Below, one piece after another: positions 54,259-64,000 of a stretch of 64,000 bases of DNA. Both the position numbers and the translations under genes were made by a program. The notes beneath the pieces were generated by a model that worked only from the letters and a program-made list of their open reading frames with translations, was not told the DNA's origin and searched no databases. Within the stretch, counting starts at the first letter, position 1. Each line of letters opens with the position of its first letter. The stretch comes from Phytophthora sp. 'mugwort' (taxonomy: Eukaryota; Oomycota; Peronosporomycetes; Peronosporales; Peronosporaceae): assembly GCA_033558025.1 (NCBI GenBank), contig JAUCEF010000010.1:1203001-1267000 (forward strand), written 5' to 3'.

Positions 54259-56772
54259 TGGCCGGAACGGAACGCGTGCGTTGTAAGAGCTTGTGCCTGT
54301 GCGTTAAGGAACCCTTTGCAAAGTGAAGTGTAAGCGCCGGCGCGGCGGTGTCTGGGGCTGGGGGGCGTTGCACTCCGGCTGAGAGACACCCCCCAGGTTT
54401 ATCGAAGATTAGGGGCTGAAACTCCCTCCGGAACGCGCGCTGCAGCGACGGGACGTGTTCAAGGCATACTGTATGACACCCAGCTTGAAAAGTGTGTCTT
54501 GACGTCTTGGTGATGAGAAGCCGAAGACGGCGAGTTTATCCACGCGTGCCGAGCGGCAGCAGAGGTGGCGGGATACGAACCTCAAAAGAAGGCGATGGAT
54601 GCCGCCGGAGACCCACGGCGCAGACGGCCCTACCACGAACGACGACGTTAACGTTAGGTACGGTAGGAATTTGTGAACTCACTCGCGTTCATCCACGGTC
54701 TACCGTGGGGCATGGAGGTGAATAAAACAATAGCGAGCATTCGGTATTCGCTGCATAGCCATCTTTAAGCGGCGACGCACGCCGTTCCGCCACCGACACA
54801 GCGCAGAGACTTGGACGATCTTAGCGTTAATTCACTCGAAAATGAGTCCAAGCGCCTTGAGTTCACAAAATTGCGGCAAAGACGCGCAGCACCCCTGTTA
54901 GAACGGATACTTGGCTGACAGATCGGCCCGGCGCTGTCATCGGAAGCTGGATTTTGTATGATTACTGTCAAACCTGTCAGAAACGATTTCGGATTTGGCC
55001 TGCGATATTGTTGTTTCAATCGCGACTTTTCGGTTAACATTTGGGATTAACAGCACGAAGTGTGAGATTTAAAACTTAAAACTCAGAACCCGCAGGCACG
55101 CGAGGCCTCACTCCCTGAGCGCCGTGTCAGTCTGCTGCGGCGCTTCTCTACGCGGCGTCTTTCTCGAAGCCACGCGTGGATCGAATCGATATCCTCGACG
55201 AAACGCATAGACGCCGCTAATTCTGGAAGGATCCCGCAAAAGTGCAACCTAGGTAGTAAAGCCAGCAATGTTCTCTGGTCAGATACCTGCGGACATTGCT
55301 TAGGGCATTGCCTGCATACTGACTCAAGGCGGGAACTCACTTCCTAGCGCACGTAGCGTTCGTGTTGGCGTCGAAGATTCGAGTCGGAGGTGGCCTGTCG
55401 GCAGGCGCGGCGGGAACCCTGCGGTCCAACGGATGAGCTGCGAAAATTTCGGCTGACGACCGCCCGTTTTTCAAGTATTGAAATAGTAATTGTCCATAGT
55501 CTCACATATTATTAGAGAAGAGTTTGTGCGATTTTTAACTCGGAACAGGCGGTAATGCACAGAAGGCTGATTACTTGTATTAGTTATTGCTCATCCGTGA
55601 GATCGGTCAGCGTGTGATGTGGGTGACACCTGACGGGCTTCCTGCACGTTCAAGTCAGTCCGACACTTCGCCTTATCGCTATTGTTCTTCGATCGAGCGG
55701 CACGGAGATACTTCAAGCTGTCGCGGTTGCTGGAACGTCTGCAACGTCATCGGCTTTCTTGCAATTGTTCTAGTGTTTTCTGCTTTCCAGGTGTCTTTAT
55801 TGCTAAGAGGTAGACACTTTTTCCGTTGACTGGAGAGCAGTGAATTCCTCCCAACATGAGTTTGCATGGTAGTACCAAGCTGGTACCGCGGGCGTTTGGC
55901 CTAAAAGCCTGATGCTCATTCTAACGTCGATTCGATGCGTGCTATTCTATGGCCGGATGAGCGCAGTGACATTGCAGCGAAGAGAGAGCTGCTCGCCTGA
56001 GACTCTGCACAAGGGCCAAGTGGCTTCGCGAGCGTTATTTAGGGCTATCCACGTCTGGGCATGAGATTTGAGGGCCGCTGGGCGCTAACGGAGTGGCTTG
56101 CACTCATTCCTTCTAGAAACTTTGCTGTCGAGCAGCGCGCGTCCACGGAAAGCTGCGTCGTTCCCACGTTCATCACCTGTTTCACTCACGAGGCCTGTTT
56201 ACATAGGGCATTTGAGTTCAGTGATGAACGTTTTCTCTAGTGTTCGTTTAACTTCTTTTTGGTCCAGAAAACTACTGTATTTGCCTCCGAGGATGGTATA
56301 TGTAGATGTACAGTAGACACCCATTATTGGCTTGGATGAGTGACCTAAAACAAGTCGAAACGCCCCGAGCATCAGCAGAATTCTTTTTTTGCTGTACAGT
56401 CCGGGATCAAGCTGCCTATTGATAGCCTCGAGTTGAACGGGACCGGCGGAAACGACCCAAGGTTTTCCGCACGCAAGTAATCTCCGTCGCCGGTCGAGAC
56501 GTTGCACGGCGCTGCGTTCAGAGCTGAGTGTTGCCAAACGTTTGACCGCCTTTCGTTTCCAAGAAACGATATACGTCTTCGCGTAGGTAGGTCCAGAACG
56601 AGTCATTTCTGTGGTGTACACATCAGTGCCATGGGTCGCACCGCGAGTTGTTTTGCTTACACAACACGCAAAACTTTGGTGAATAAGTGTACTTAACGAG
56701 CATGCAGAGATTAGTGGAGTATGCAACCTCTAACTACTTCTACTGCTTACTCATACAGACGATCTCCCCAAT
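54259..56772. other. long intergenic region
   Basis: The first ~150 bp should hold the promoter of the HTH-UPRT gene. A minus-strand frame at 55083-55340 ends in an Arg-rich peptide (RERRRVEKRRSRLTRRS) and could be a gene fragment, but no family is recognised. No repeats of note, no RNA gene recognised. Confidence 0.4.
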
Positions 56773-58897
56773 TCACGACGATGTCGTACCCGCAGCAGCG
56801 GCAACAGCACTAGCTTTCGAACTAATGGTGGTGCCGATGGTGCTGGGTTTGGCAGCCCGCTGTGTGGCTAGCAAGCGTCGGATCCCGTCTTCATCGTCCT
56901 CACGCAGCACGAAGCTGAAATTTCCATCCCCCTCCGGTCCTGCAGGGTCGTGGATTAATTCAGATCCCAGATTGTGACCATCCACTTCCTTCTTCGTCTC
57001 TGGACGTACCAGCAAGAAGCTTTCGCTCTCGTTCGCAACATACTCAGGTACTCGCGCACGCAGCGTGGCGTCTAGCAGTCGGTTGTTGTCGCGGATGCGG
57101 ACAGACACGTACTGCCGAGTCACGCTGGCCACCTGATGTGTAATCGTACTCACGTACTGCTGAAGCAGCTCTTCAGCTGAACCTGTATCGCGCACGAGCT
57201 TTTCCACAATCAGCTTAAGGCCCTGGGAAGTGCGAGCCACCGCATGAGTCTCTTCGCGGGTGGACAACCCTGCCGCTTCCACACTGGCGATGATTTCGCG
57301 GAGATCTTTGACCTCATCGTTCCGCTGATCCAACTGAACTTGCAGCTCATCCAGATCCGGCATTTTTTCCATTTTGGTATATATCGCTTGGGCTTCCCTG
57401 CGTTGCTCTTTCCAGGATCTTTCCAACTCAGCCAAATGCGTCTGGAGCTCAGTTAGTTGTTTCGTCATCGCAGCGATGGACGATGACGTAGGTGACGAAC
57501 TAGGTTCAAAATGTGAGCCACCCAGCTCACCTTCAACCTGTTGTAGCCATTCCTCGAGCTCGCCAAGTCGGGCACGCATGCGACCTTCCAATGCAATACG
57601 CTGCGACCCTTCCAGACGCAGACGCTCATCGAAGTGCGTGCTCACCCTCGTCAGCGAAGCCTCGTGCTCTTCCGCCAAAGCATTCAACACTGCTGAGAAT
57701 GGGAGTCCCGAAGTTGAGATGGTATCATAGTCGCTAGGGATCTGTTTCTTCTCGTCATTGGGATCAGGCGACGTCGACGACTCACCGGCTGGAGATGATA
57801 GACATACTGAAGCTGCTCTCTCTGTTATGAGTTCCTCCGTGTGCTTCATCGCGCTGGCTACACATGCTGTCTCCACTTCAGCAACCGCTGCAGAAAAACA
57901 AAAGCACAAGTCAGATATCATGCCGAGGTCTAAAAAAAAGCATTAACCTCAAGAGAAGTTTACCAGCTTGGACCTTGGAGTCGATCTCCTCGCGCAGCGT
58001 CTGCACTAGCGTCTTCAATTGACTACTTTTGCCATGTTTACCCACTGGCACGCCCAGCACTTTCGAAATCTGCGCTAATTGCGACTGGAACGCACTCTGT
58101 CGTCCCTCCAGCGTCGACACACGATCCCCGAGAGCACTCCCCGTCTCCTCCACGGTAGCAGCGTCTGAGTTGCCCTCCTGTTGTTTGATCAACAAACTCT
58201 GCACCTGCTTCTCCAGCTCCGCAACACGACGTTCACAATTGCAGCCTCCTCCAGAGCTTTTGGACGGCAAAGAGCCCCGCTCGCCTCCCTGTCCCTGCAT
58301 CTGCATCATAATGAAGCCCTGTAGTGCTCGTGCAAGTTCCTTGCTCTTTGTCTCCATCGGGTCCTCATCCGTCTGTCCCATCGCTGCCACTGGACCGAAC
58401 GAGGCCGGGCCTGCCATGGCAGCCGTTGCGGTATCCCCCGTGAGCGATGGAGCCTGCAGATAACTCAAATACGAAGGCAACGCCTCTTCTTCTCTCTCTT
58501 CTTCCTCTCTCTCGGGTCTGCTCCAGAGCATTCTGGCCGTAGCTTCAGCACTGGAGTACGACCCGATAACGCCGTGGTTCGCGGCTTTCACACCGATCTG
58601 AAGGCCTGGAGGACCTGCGTTCGACTCCGGAGACGATGATGAAGAGTCTGGTACCCCGTTATACGCTATAGAGGCCGCGGAAGATGAGCTAAATGCTGCT
58701 GAACCTGTGGAAGACCCGTCGAATTCCCATAGACCGCCTGTAGACACCGAATGCGGCGGCAAATCACGGCGACGCTCCTCCAAACGGCTGGTGGCGCTGC
58801 TGCGACGTATGGAGGAGCCGTTCGAGCTGCTAGGACCGCGCCGCGGGCGTCGAGGGAAGAGCAGATCCGCGTCCGGGGCGGGGGACGACGACCACAT
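56773..58897 (-). CDS. coiled-coil protein of 682 residues, unknown function
   Basis: Two exons, 58897-57964 and 57887-56773, joined across a 76-bp intron (GTAAAC...CTGCAG) in frame. Residues 1-170 are low-complexity Ser/Pro/Arg. About 195-320 holds a first coiled coil (ERRVAELEKQVQSLLIKQQE; QSAFQSQLAQISKVLGVPVG). From about 360 a longer coiled coil continues (ALEGRMRARLGELEEWLQQV; LTELQTHLAELERSWKEQRR; LQVQLDQRNDEVKDLREIIA), followed by a region with SVTRQYVSVRIRDNNRLLD. The end is Ala/Ser-rich. No transmembrane or signal sequence. I do not recognise the family; a cytoskeletal or vesicle-tether role would be a guess. Intact. Confidence 0.8.
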
Positions 58898-60906
58898 ACT
58901 TAAGTACTAGCGGGAATGATGGTGTTGCAGGCGGGTCATTGCAGTGCGCATTTTGATTCGTCGAAAAGAATTTCTTAGCGAATCAGATCTGAAGAGGATA
59001 TGGCTACATTGCTGAGGCTGCGATAGGTTGCTTCCCACTAAATTATCAGGGTTCACGGTACTTGATCAACCCAAGCCGTTGCAGTCGACTCATAAGGCAG
59101 GAAGCGATGTCGCCGTTAACCGCAAGCAAGGGGGGCGCGATCCATTTTTTGGCAGACGAAATGGGATGAGGTCAGTATGTGGGTGACAGGCGGTCCACAT
59201 CGTCGTACCGACTCGAGTTTCTACTAAATAGATTTTGTGATGTGTCGCGTCGCCCTGGATGGTGGGACGGTCAGCGCTGTATGGAAACGGTCTGAGTAGG
59301 AGAGTGAACCGATGAAATAACGCTACACAACCAAGCTATATTCAAATACGATTCAACTTGTTGTAATTCGGGCAAATTCACGACTGATAAACAAACTGGA
59401 GCGGCAGAAGCGTTATCACCAGATTTCTTCCTTCTCAAGACATATTCGCGTACCCTACAGAGCACGCACGCATATGTTACCACAGTCTCGACCTACCTCA
59501 GTGCGTCGCCCCTCCTGACGCCGGCTTTTCCGGACCTAGGTTACGACGCTCCAGCTTATCATGTCATACATCCTTATGTAGCCTCTTACTCCCTCGCATT
59601 CTCCTGTGTTCGGCTCCGCCAGATTCGGGAATGACAACGGCCCCTCGGCCGCCCGAATAATCCAGGGTCGCGTCGCAGAAACCCCGCAAATTAGGTCAGT
59701 AAAATGCAACTTGTGACCGGGCGCCGACTCCATCCTCATACAGTTGCACCTCCCTGACGTACATCGCTCGCTGAACTTCCCGAGAAACGGTTTAGACCGT
59801 GGCCAAGATGGGGTCCACCATTCCCACTCGGGACATCCTCCCCGACTGAAACTCGGCGTCCTTGCTCATCTTCTTACTCCTCTAGTTCAGAGCTCTGCTC
59901 TGCGCAAGCACCTCAGCCAGAGACTACACATGCACCCTTGCCGTAGCGTAATCATATCCGTTTATAAGCCTCGCCCAGACGGTCGGTCTGTTCTCGTCCC
60001 TCCATGTCTTGGATCCAAGCCGCATATCCGTCCTGGTCCATCTTCCACGGCGTCCGTCCCTTATACAAACATCGGTCACGGCTGAAGAGGCCCATAATGC
60101 GACTACGATCCCGCTCTTCACGGCCGCTTCCAACCTGAACACATTGCCCTTGTAGACTTCGATGCCACAAGCACCCACGAAGGACTACCTCTAGTACTAC
60201 CAGTCTCAGCTTCATCGACCGAAAGTCTCAAACTGTTTTCAATTGGCTAGATTGGCTCACTCGCACAGCCTATCCTTTTCGTTGCACTAGGGCCCATTAT
60301 GTCGAAGTACCCAATTTGAAGCGCATTTCATCGGAAACACTTCTCTACTTCGCCGGATTTGCTGTTCGACAAGTCGAAATTGAATCGGTTTGGCACCTCC
60401 TGTACAAATTATGTATCCTGTTTGATGAGTAGACATTTCAGCGGAGCATCATTAACGCGCAGTTTTCGCAGAATTCGAGCGTAATGGTTGCGCTGACAAG
60501 ATGCTTTTTCTTTCGCATCTCTGGCTCGAGCCGACGTCCCTGCCCACTCTGCTACTAGCCACACCACGTTCCTCGAAGGTATTCTTGTTGAGACTTAGAG
60601 CGGTGACTGTCTCCGGATTGTAGCCAGCACGGCACTGAACCGCACTGACTACATTGTGTGTATGAGACAGGCCTATATGTTGAAGGCTAGGTAGTAGTCA
60701 ACTTGATAGGTCGGCCAAGTGATGGTAGTTGAAGTTGTCGGAGTGATTGCCCACACTCTGGTGCCAAATATCGTTTCCGCATAAGCTGCAAGGTAAACAT
60801 CAGCGGCGACCAACGTAGACTCCGTAGCACCCAGTGATAGCTAAGTCCCAAATGAATTCACTTTCTAAAACAACTCGAGCAGCACAAGTGTCCATCCAAG
60901 TGGGTT
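58898..60906. other. intergenic region, no gene recognised
   Basis: The part next to 58898 should contain the coiled-coil gene's promoter. Short open frames at 59536-59739, 59744-60085 and 59924-60215 overlap on opposite strands and show no known domain. The right end abuts the copia relic and may include its leader, but no LTR was identified. Confidence 0.4.
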
Positions 60907-63752
60907 ATGAGCCCAACCGTCCCTGATCCAACTCCGGGACTACAACTACTTCCTGTGGGAGTTCAATGCCAGAATGACCCTGGCGCGCAAGACCTGCCCA
61001 ACTATGTAGTTCTTAAATCAGAAAAGGCCGCTCTGCAAGGCACCGCAGAGTGGAAAGCCGCGGACCTCAAGGCACTAGCGACGCTAGTCAAGTTGGTTTG
61101 CCCGACGTACCAGTCCATGGTACGGGAGTCCATGCCGGCAATCCAAGCATGGGAGACTTTCCGCAGATTCTTCGATAACGAGAACCCGCATAACCGTGTG
61201 CAGCTGCGCAAGCAGCTTCACCAGTTCGCGATGCGCCTGCGACTTTCGGCTGCCGGTGGTGTGGTCGCAAAAGATGAACGCCTGGTGATCTCGCTGAGGG
61301 CCTCCCGCAAGAGTATGACGGAATAATGAAGATAAACTGAGGCGCACGGCAACATGACACTACTCGATGCGAAAGAGATGCTCCGCCGAGAGTATGAGAC
61401 AATCCAGAAGTGTGAGAAGGAAGAGCAGGCTCTTAACGTGTCTGCCTGTAATGGCCACGGGCGTAGTGGCCGCTCAGATGATCGCCAGGGCCGAGATGGT
61501 CGCCGGCAGCGATGGCGCGGGCGACGGAATGATCGTGGTGGTGCTCAAGGGCGAAGCCGATGCACAGATGCAAACTCCTTTAATGGGAGATGTTTCCTGT
61601 GCAAGGAATATGGTCACAAGCGGGCGCGATGTCCCTGTGATGAGGATGACCGAAGCGAGTTCGCTTTCGATGTGTCCATGACCGGTACTTCGTCCTGAAT
61701 CCTGGATAGTGGGACCATCTCCCACATGACCAATGAATCTGATGATGGTTTTTAAGTTTTCCGGCTGGTGGGCCGCTGGAGTTCCGTGTTGCAAGCGGGC
61801 ATCGCTTACCAGCTCATGGGGTAGGAACGGTTCGTGTATCTGCAGTGGACGGAACTACCGTGAGGACGTCGAAGGTTCTGCATGACCCAAGCTTGGGTGG
61901 AGGGTGTTGTCAGTCCCTGCACTGGCAGCTAAGGGTATGTCAATCATTTTTGATTATGATGGCTGCACCATTCAGTACAAGGCAACGTCGTCTCCCGCGT
62001 GCACAAAAATTGTAGGCTTGGGATGTACATGGATTGCAGACGGCGCAGGCTGACCAGATCGCAGTGTCAGCGGAAGCAAAGGCAGATGTCACTGTGTGGC
62101 ATCCACGCCTAGGCCATCTATAACTACCTCGCATGTGCGCGGTGTCGCGCTCAATCTATGGTGTTCCCGATGTAGTGTCGGAAGATGTGCTGGACGGGGC
62201 ATGTGAGGGATGTCCAGCAAACTGTCTGCAGCCCTGTTCTATCATCAATCGGGAAGTAATGTGAAGACGAACGCTATGCTCGAGCTGGTGCGCAGCGATG
62301 TGATGGGCCTCATGACTCCAAAGTCTAAGGGTGGAGCTCAGTATGTTGTCACCTTCATTGATGACTTCCTCACTACGTTTTGGTCTACATGTTGAAGGCC
62401 AAGCCGGAGGTTCTGAAGAGCTTTGAAGCATTCCGTCATCTCGCCGAGACACAAACGGGTGCACTGATAACGGTGGAGAGTACACGCGCAAGCGTTTTGA
62501 GCAGTTTTGCACGCAACAGCAGCATCGTGCATCAAACGACCACCCCCTACACGCCCCAGCAAAACGGACTTGCCGAGCGGGTGTACCGCACGATCATCGA
62601 CTGTGCGAGAGCCACGCTCTGCCACCAGCAAGTGGATAAGTTTTGGTGGGACGAAGTTTTGATGACGGCTGCGTATATCAAAAACCGCATCCTCAACACG
62701 GCGCGCGAAGACGACAGTCCGTTCGAAGTGATGTGGAAGAAGACGCAGAAGCTGGATCACCTTCGCGTGTTTGGCACTAGTGGGTTCATGTACGTGGATA
62801 ACACGCGGCGGACAAGATGGGAAAACAAGTCCCGCAAGTGAATGATGTTGGGCTACGCCGGCAACTCGAAGGCATACCGAGTTTTTTAGACTTCGACACC
62901 TCTCGCGTTGCAATGGCCAAACAGTAAGCGTGGACGAGCACCCAATATCGCTAGTGCAAACGCTAACAGCGCCGAACCACGATATGCCACAAACGATACA
63001 GCTGGATGACGACCTTAATGTAGCCATTAATGTGCCAGACCACACCGCTCCCGATGGCCCAACAGGTGATGATGATGTGAATATGACTATTGTCATTGGT
63101 GACAATGATGTGGACATGAATGATGGTGATGTCGCTGTTGTGACTAACACGCCACCGACCGCAATGAACACCGACGCAGGCGCTGGGATTGCGTCGGACG
63201 CTTTGCTAATCGCCTTCACCTCGTTACCGTTCCATACGGTCGTACAGCAACAGCCAGATGAACTAGTTACACGCGACGAGCGCGGAAGCGCCCCACCTCG
63301 CATTGCAAACATGCATTCTGGCGGAATGCGATGGCGCTCGGACACTCGGACGAGGGGGAGAGTCAACTGGTGTTTTGGGACTCGCTGCGGCGCCCAGTTG
63401 TTGGCCGTACGTGATGACGCGCTTTCTTCCGAGTGTGGACCTGCCGGACCGATACCCATACGCCTTACCACCATCTCGAAATGATGCACCTGATGTGCAA
63501 TTCGCCCTGCCTTCGTCTTCGTCGCATAGAGCATCTAGCAGTGACACTTCTAGCGACGGCGAATCTGACCACAAGAGACCGCGACTTGATGACGACTATG
63601 AGATTGCTTTAGCTGCAACTGATGTCGCCCTTACGTATCGTGAAGCAATGCAGTCTACGGATGTAGCCAAATGGAAGGAAGCCATTCGCTCAGAGCTGCG
63701 ATCGCATACAGTAATGTGCGTGGATAAAAACCCTGATATGAATCGGCACTGA
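60907..63752 (+). pseudogene. Ty1/copia gag-integrase relic, truncated in reverse transcriptase
   Basis: Plus-strand fragments in copia order: a gag (UBN2-like) block WKAADLKALATLVKLVCPTY and AWETFRRFFDNENPHNRVQL (about 61050-61210); a CCHC knuckle CFLCKEYGHKRARC (61590-61635, in the 61354 frame); a GAG-pre-integrase piece VWHPRLGHL (about 62097) and CEGCPANC; integrase pieces YVVTFIDDF (about 62342-62370), the DNGGEYT block (about 62465) and TTPYTPQQNGLAERVYRTI (about 62540-62600); then DHLRVFG. The start of reverse transcriptase (WKEAIRSELRSH, about 63670-63705) ends at the stop 63750-63752; the RT core and RNase H are missing. Many frameshifts; dead. Confidence 0.85.
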
Positions 63753-64000
63753 AAGGCTATTGGGACTGAAAACAAACTCCTAGAAAAGGCTGTATTGTAT
63801 TAGTTATAAAAACGAAGGAAACTTTGGTTTATCTGACTAGTGTATAATGCAGCCAACACTTCTGTATGTGGTCGCTGTGACCTTGCGCCAGGCTGAATGG
63901 CGCCGCTTCATTGCAGTTAGAAGATGACCCTGATAGGCATCTTCATCCCCTCACCCAGCTATCCGAGCGTGCGCATCATTTTCATGCCCATGGCCTCACG
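63753..64000. other. right edge, no gene recognised
   Basis: The copia relic breaks off here. On the minus strand the last ~35 bases read EAMGMKMMRTLG before a stop, which could be the end of a gene or element beyond the window. Confidence 0.3.

Noticed and set aside
62338..63534. Minus-strand open frame of 398 codons
   Set aside because: It overlaps the copia integrase relic on the plus strand, which has clear motifs; the long minus frame is Ser/Arg/Val-rich shadow sequence.

Overview
The window looks like a gene-sparse, transposon-rich stretch of an oomycete nuclear genome, most likely Phytophthora or a close downy-mildew relative (inference from gene content; no search was run). The reasons are short 50-130 bp GT-AG introns in otherwise compact genes, relics of RXLR-type and Crinkler (CRN) effector genes, and broken PIF/Harbinger, hAT, pogo-like DDE_1, MULE, piggyBac, Ty3/gypsy, Ty1/copia and LINE copies. 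No prokaryotic operon, CRISPR array or rRNA gene was seen.

Layout. 1-3.6 kb: dead PIF/Harbinger and hAT relics, then three 35-bp palindromic repeats. 3.7-6.1 kb: an intact mitochondrial SUV3 helicase gene. 7.1-9.9 kb: a complete but dead pogo-like element with TA target duplications. 10-24.4 kb: a transposon graveyard (gypsy gag fragments facing each other, MULE, LINE, a second DDE_1 relic, small foldbacks) holding two broken RXLR-type effector genes. 26.7-30.7 kb: a heavily decayed UTP25/DEF gene divergent from an intact four-exon coiled-coil gene across a promoter with a perfect CCAAT palindrome. 32-34.4 kb: an intact SPRY-LisH-CTLH (RanBPM-like) gene. 35-46.5 kb: two almost identical CRN pseudogenes in inverted orientation. 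One arm is split by a TTAA-flanked piggyBac element whose introns carry an array of 13-bp palindromes that also lie just inside its ends. Degenerate repeats, a perfect 34-bp palindrome, a MITE and a third CRN scrap follow.

48.3-58.9 kb is a housekeeping island: VPS26 (retromer), an SRSF1-like splicing factor convergent with it, a zinc-finger protein with 19-residue basic repeats divergent from the SR gene, a helix-turn-helix/UPRT-like fusion and a long coiled-coil protein. 60.9-63.8 kb is a 5' part of a dead Ty1/copia element.

The intact genes serve basic cell functions (mitochondrial RNA turnover, endosome sorting, splicing) and do not form an operon or pathway cluster. The most interesting signals are the piggyBac intron array, the CRN inverted repeat, the decayed UTP25 locus and the HTH-UPRT fusion with a lost PRPP loop.
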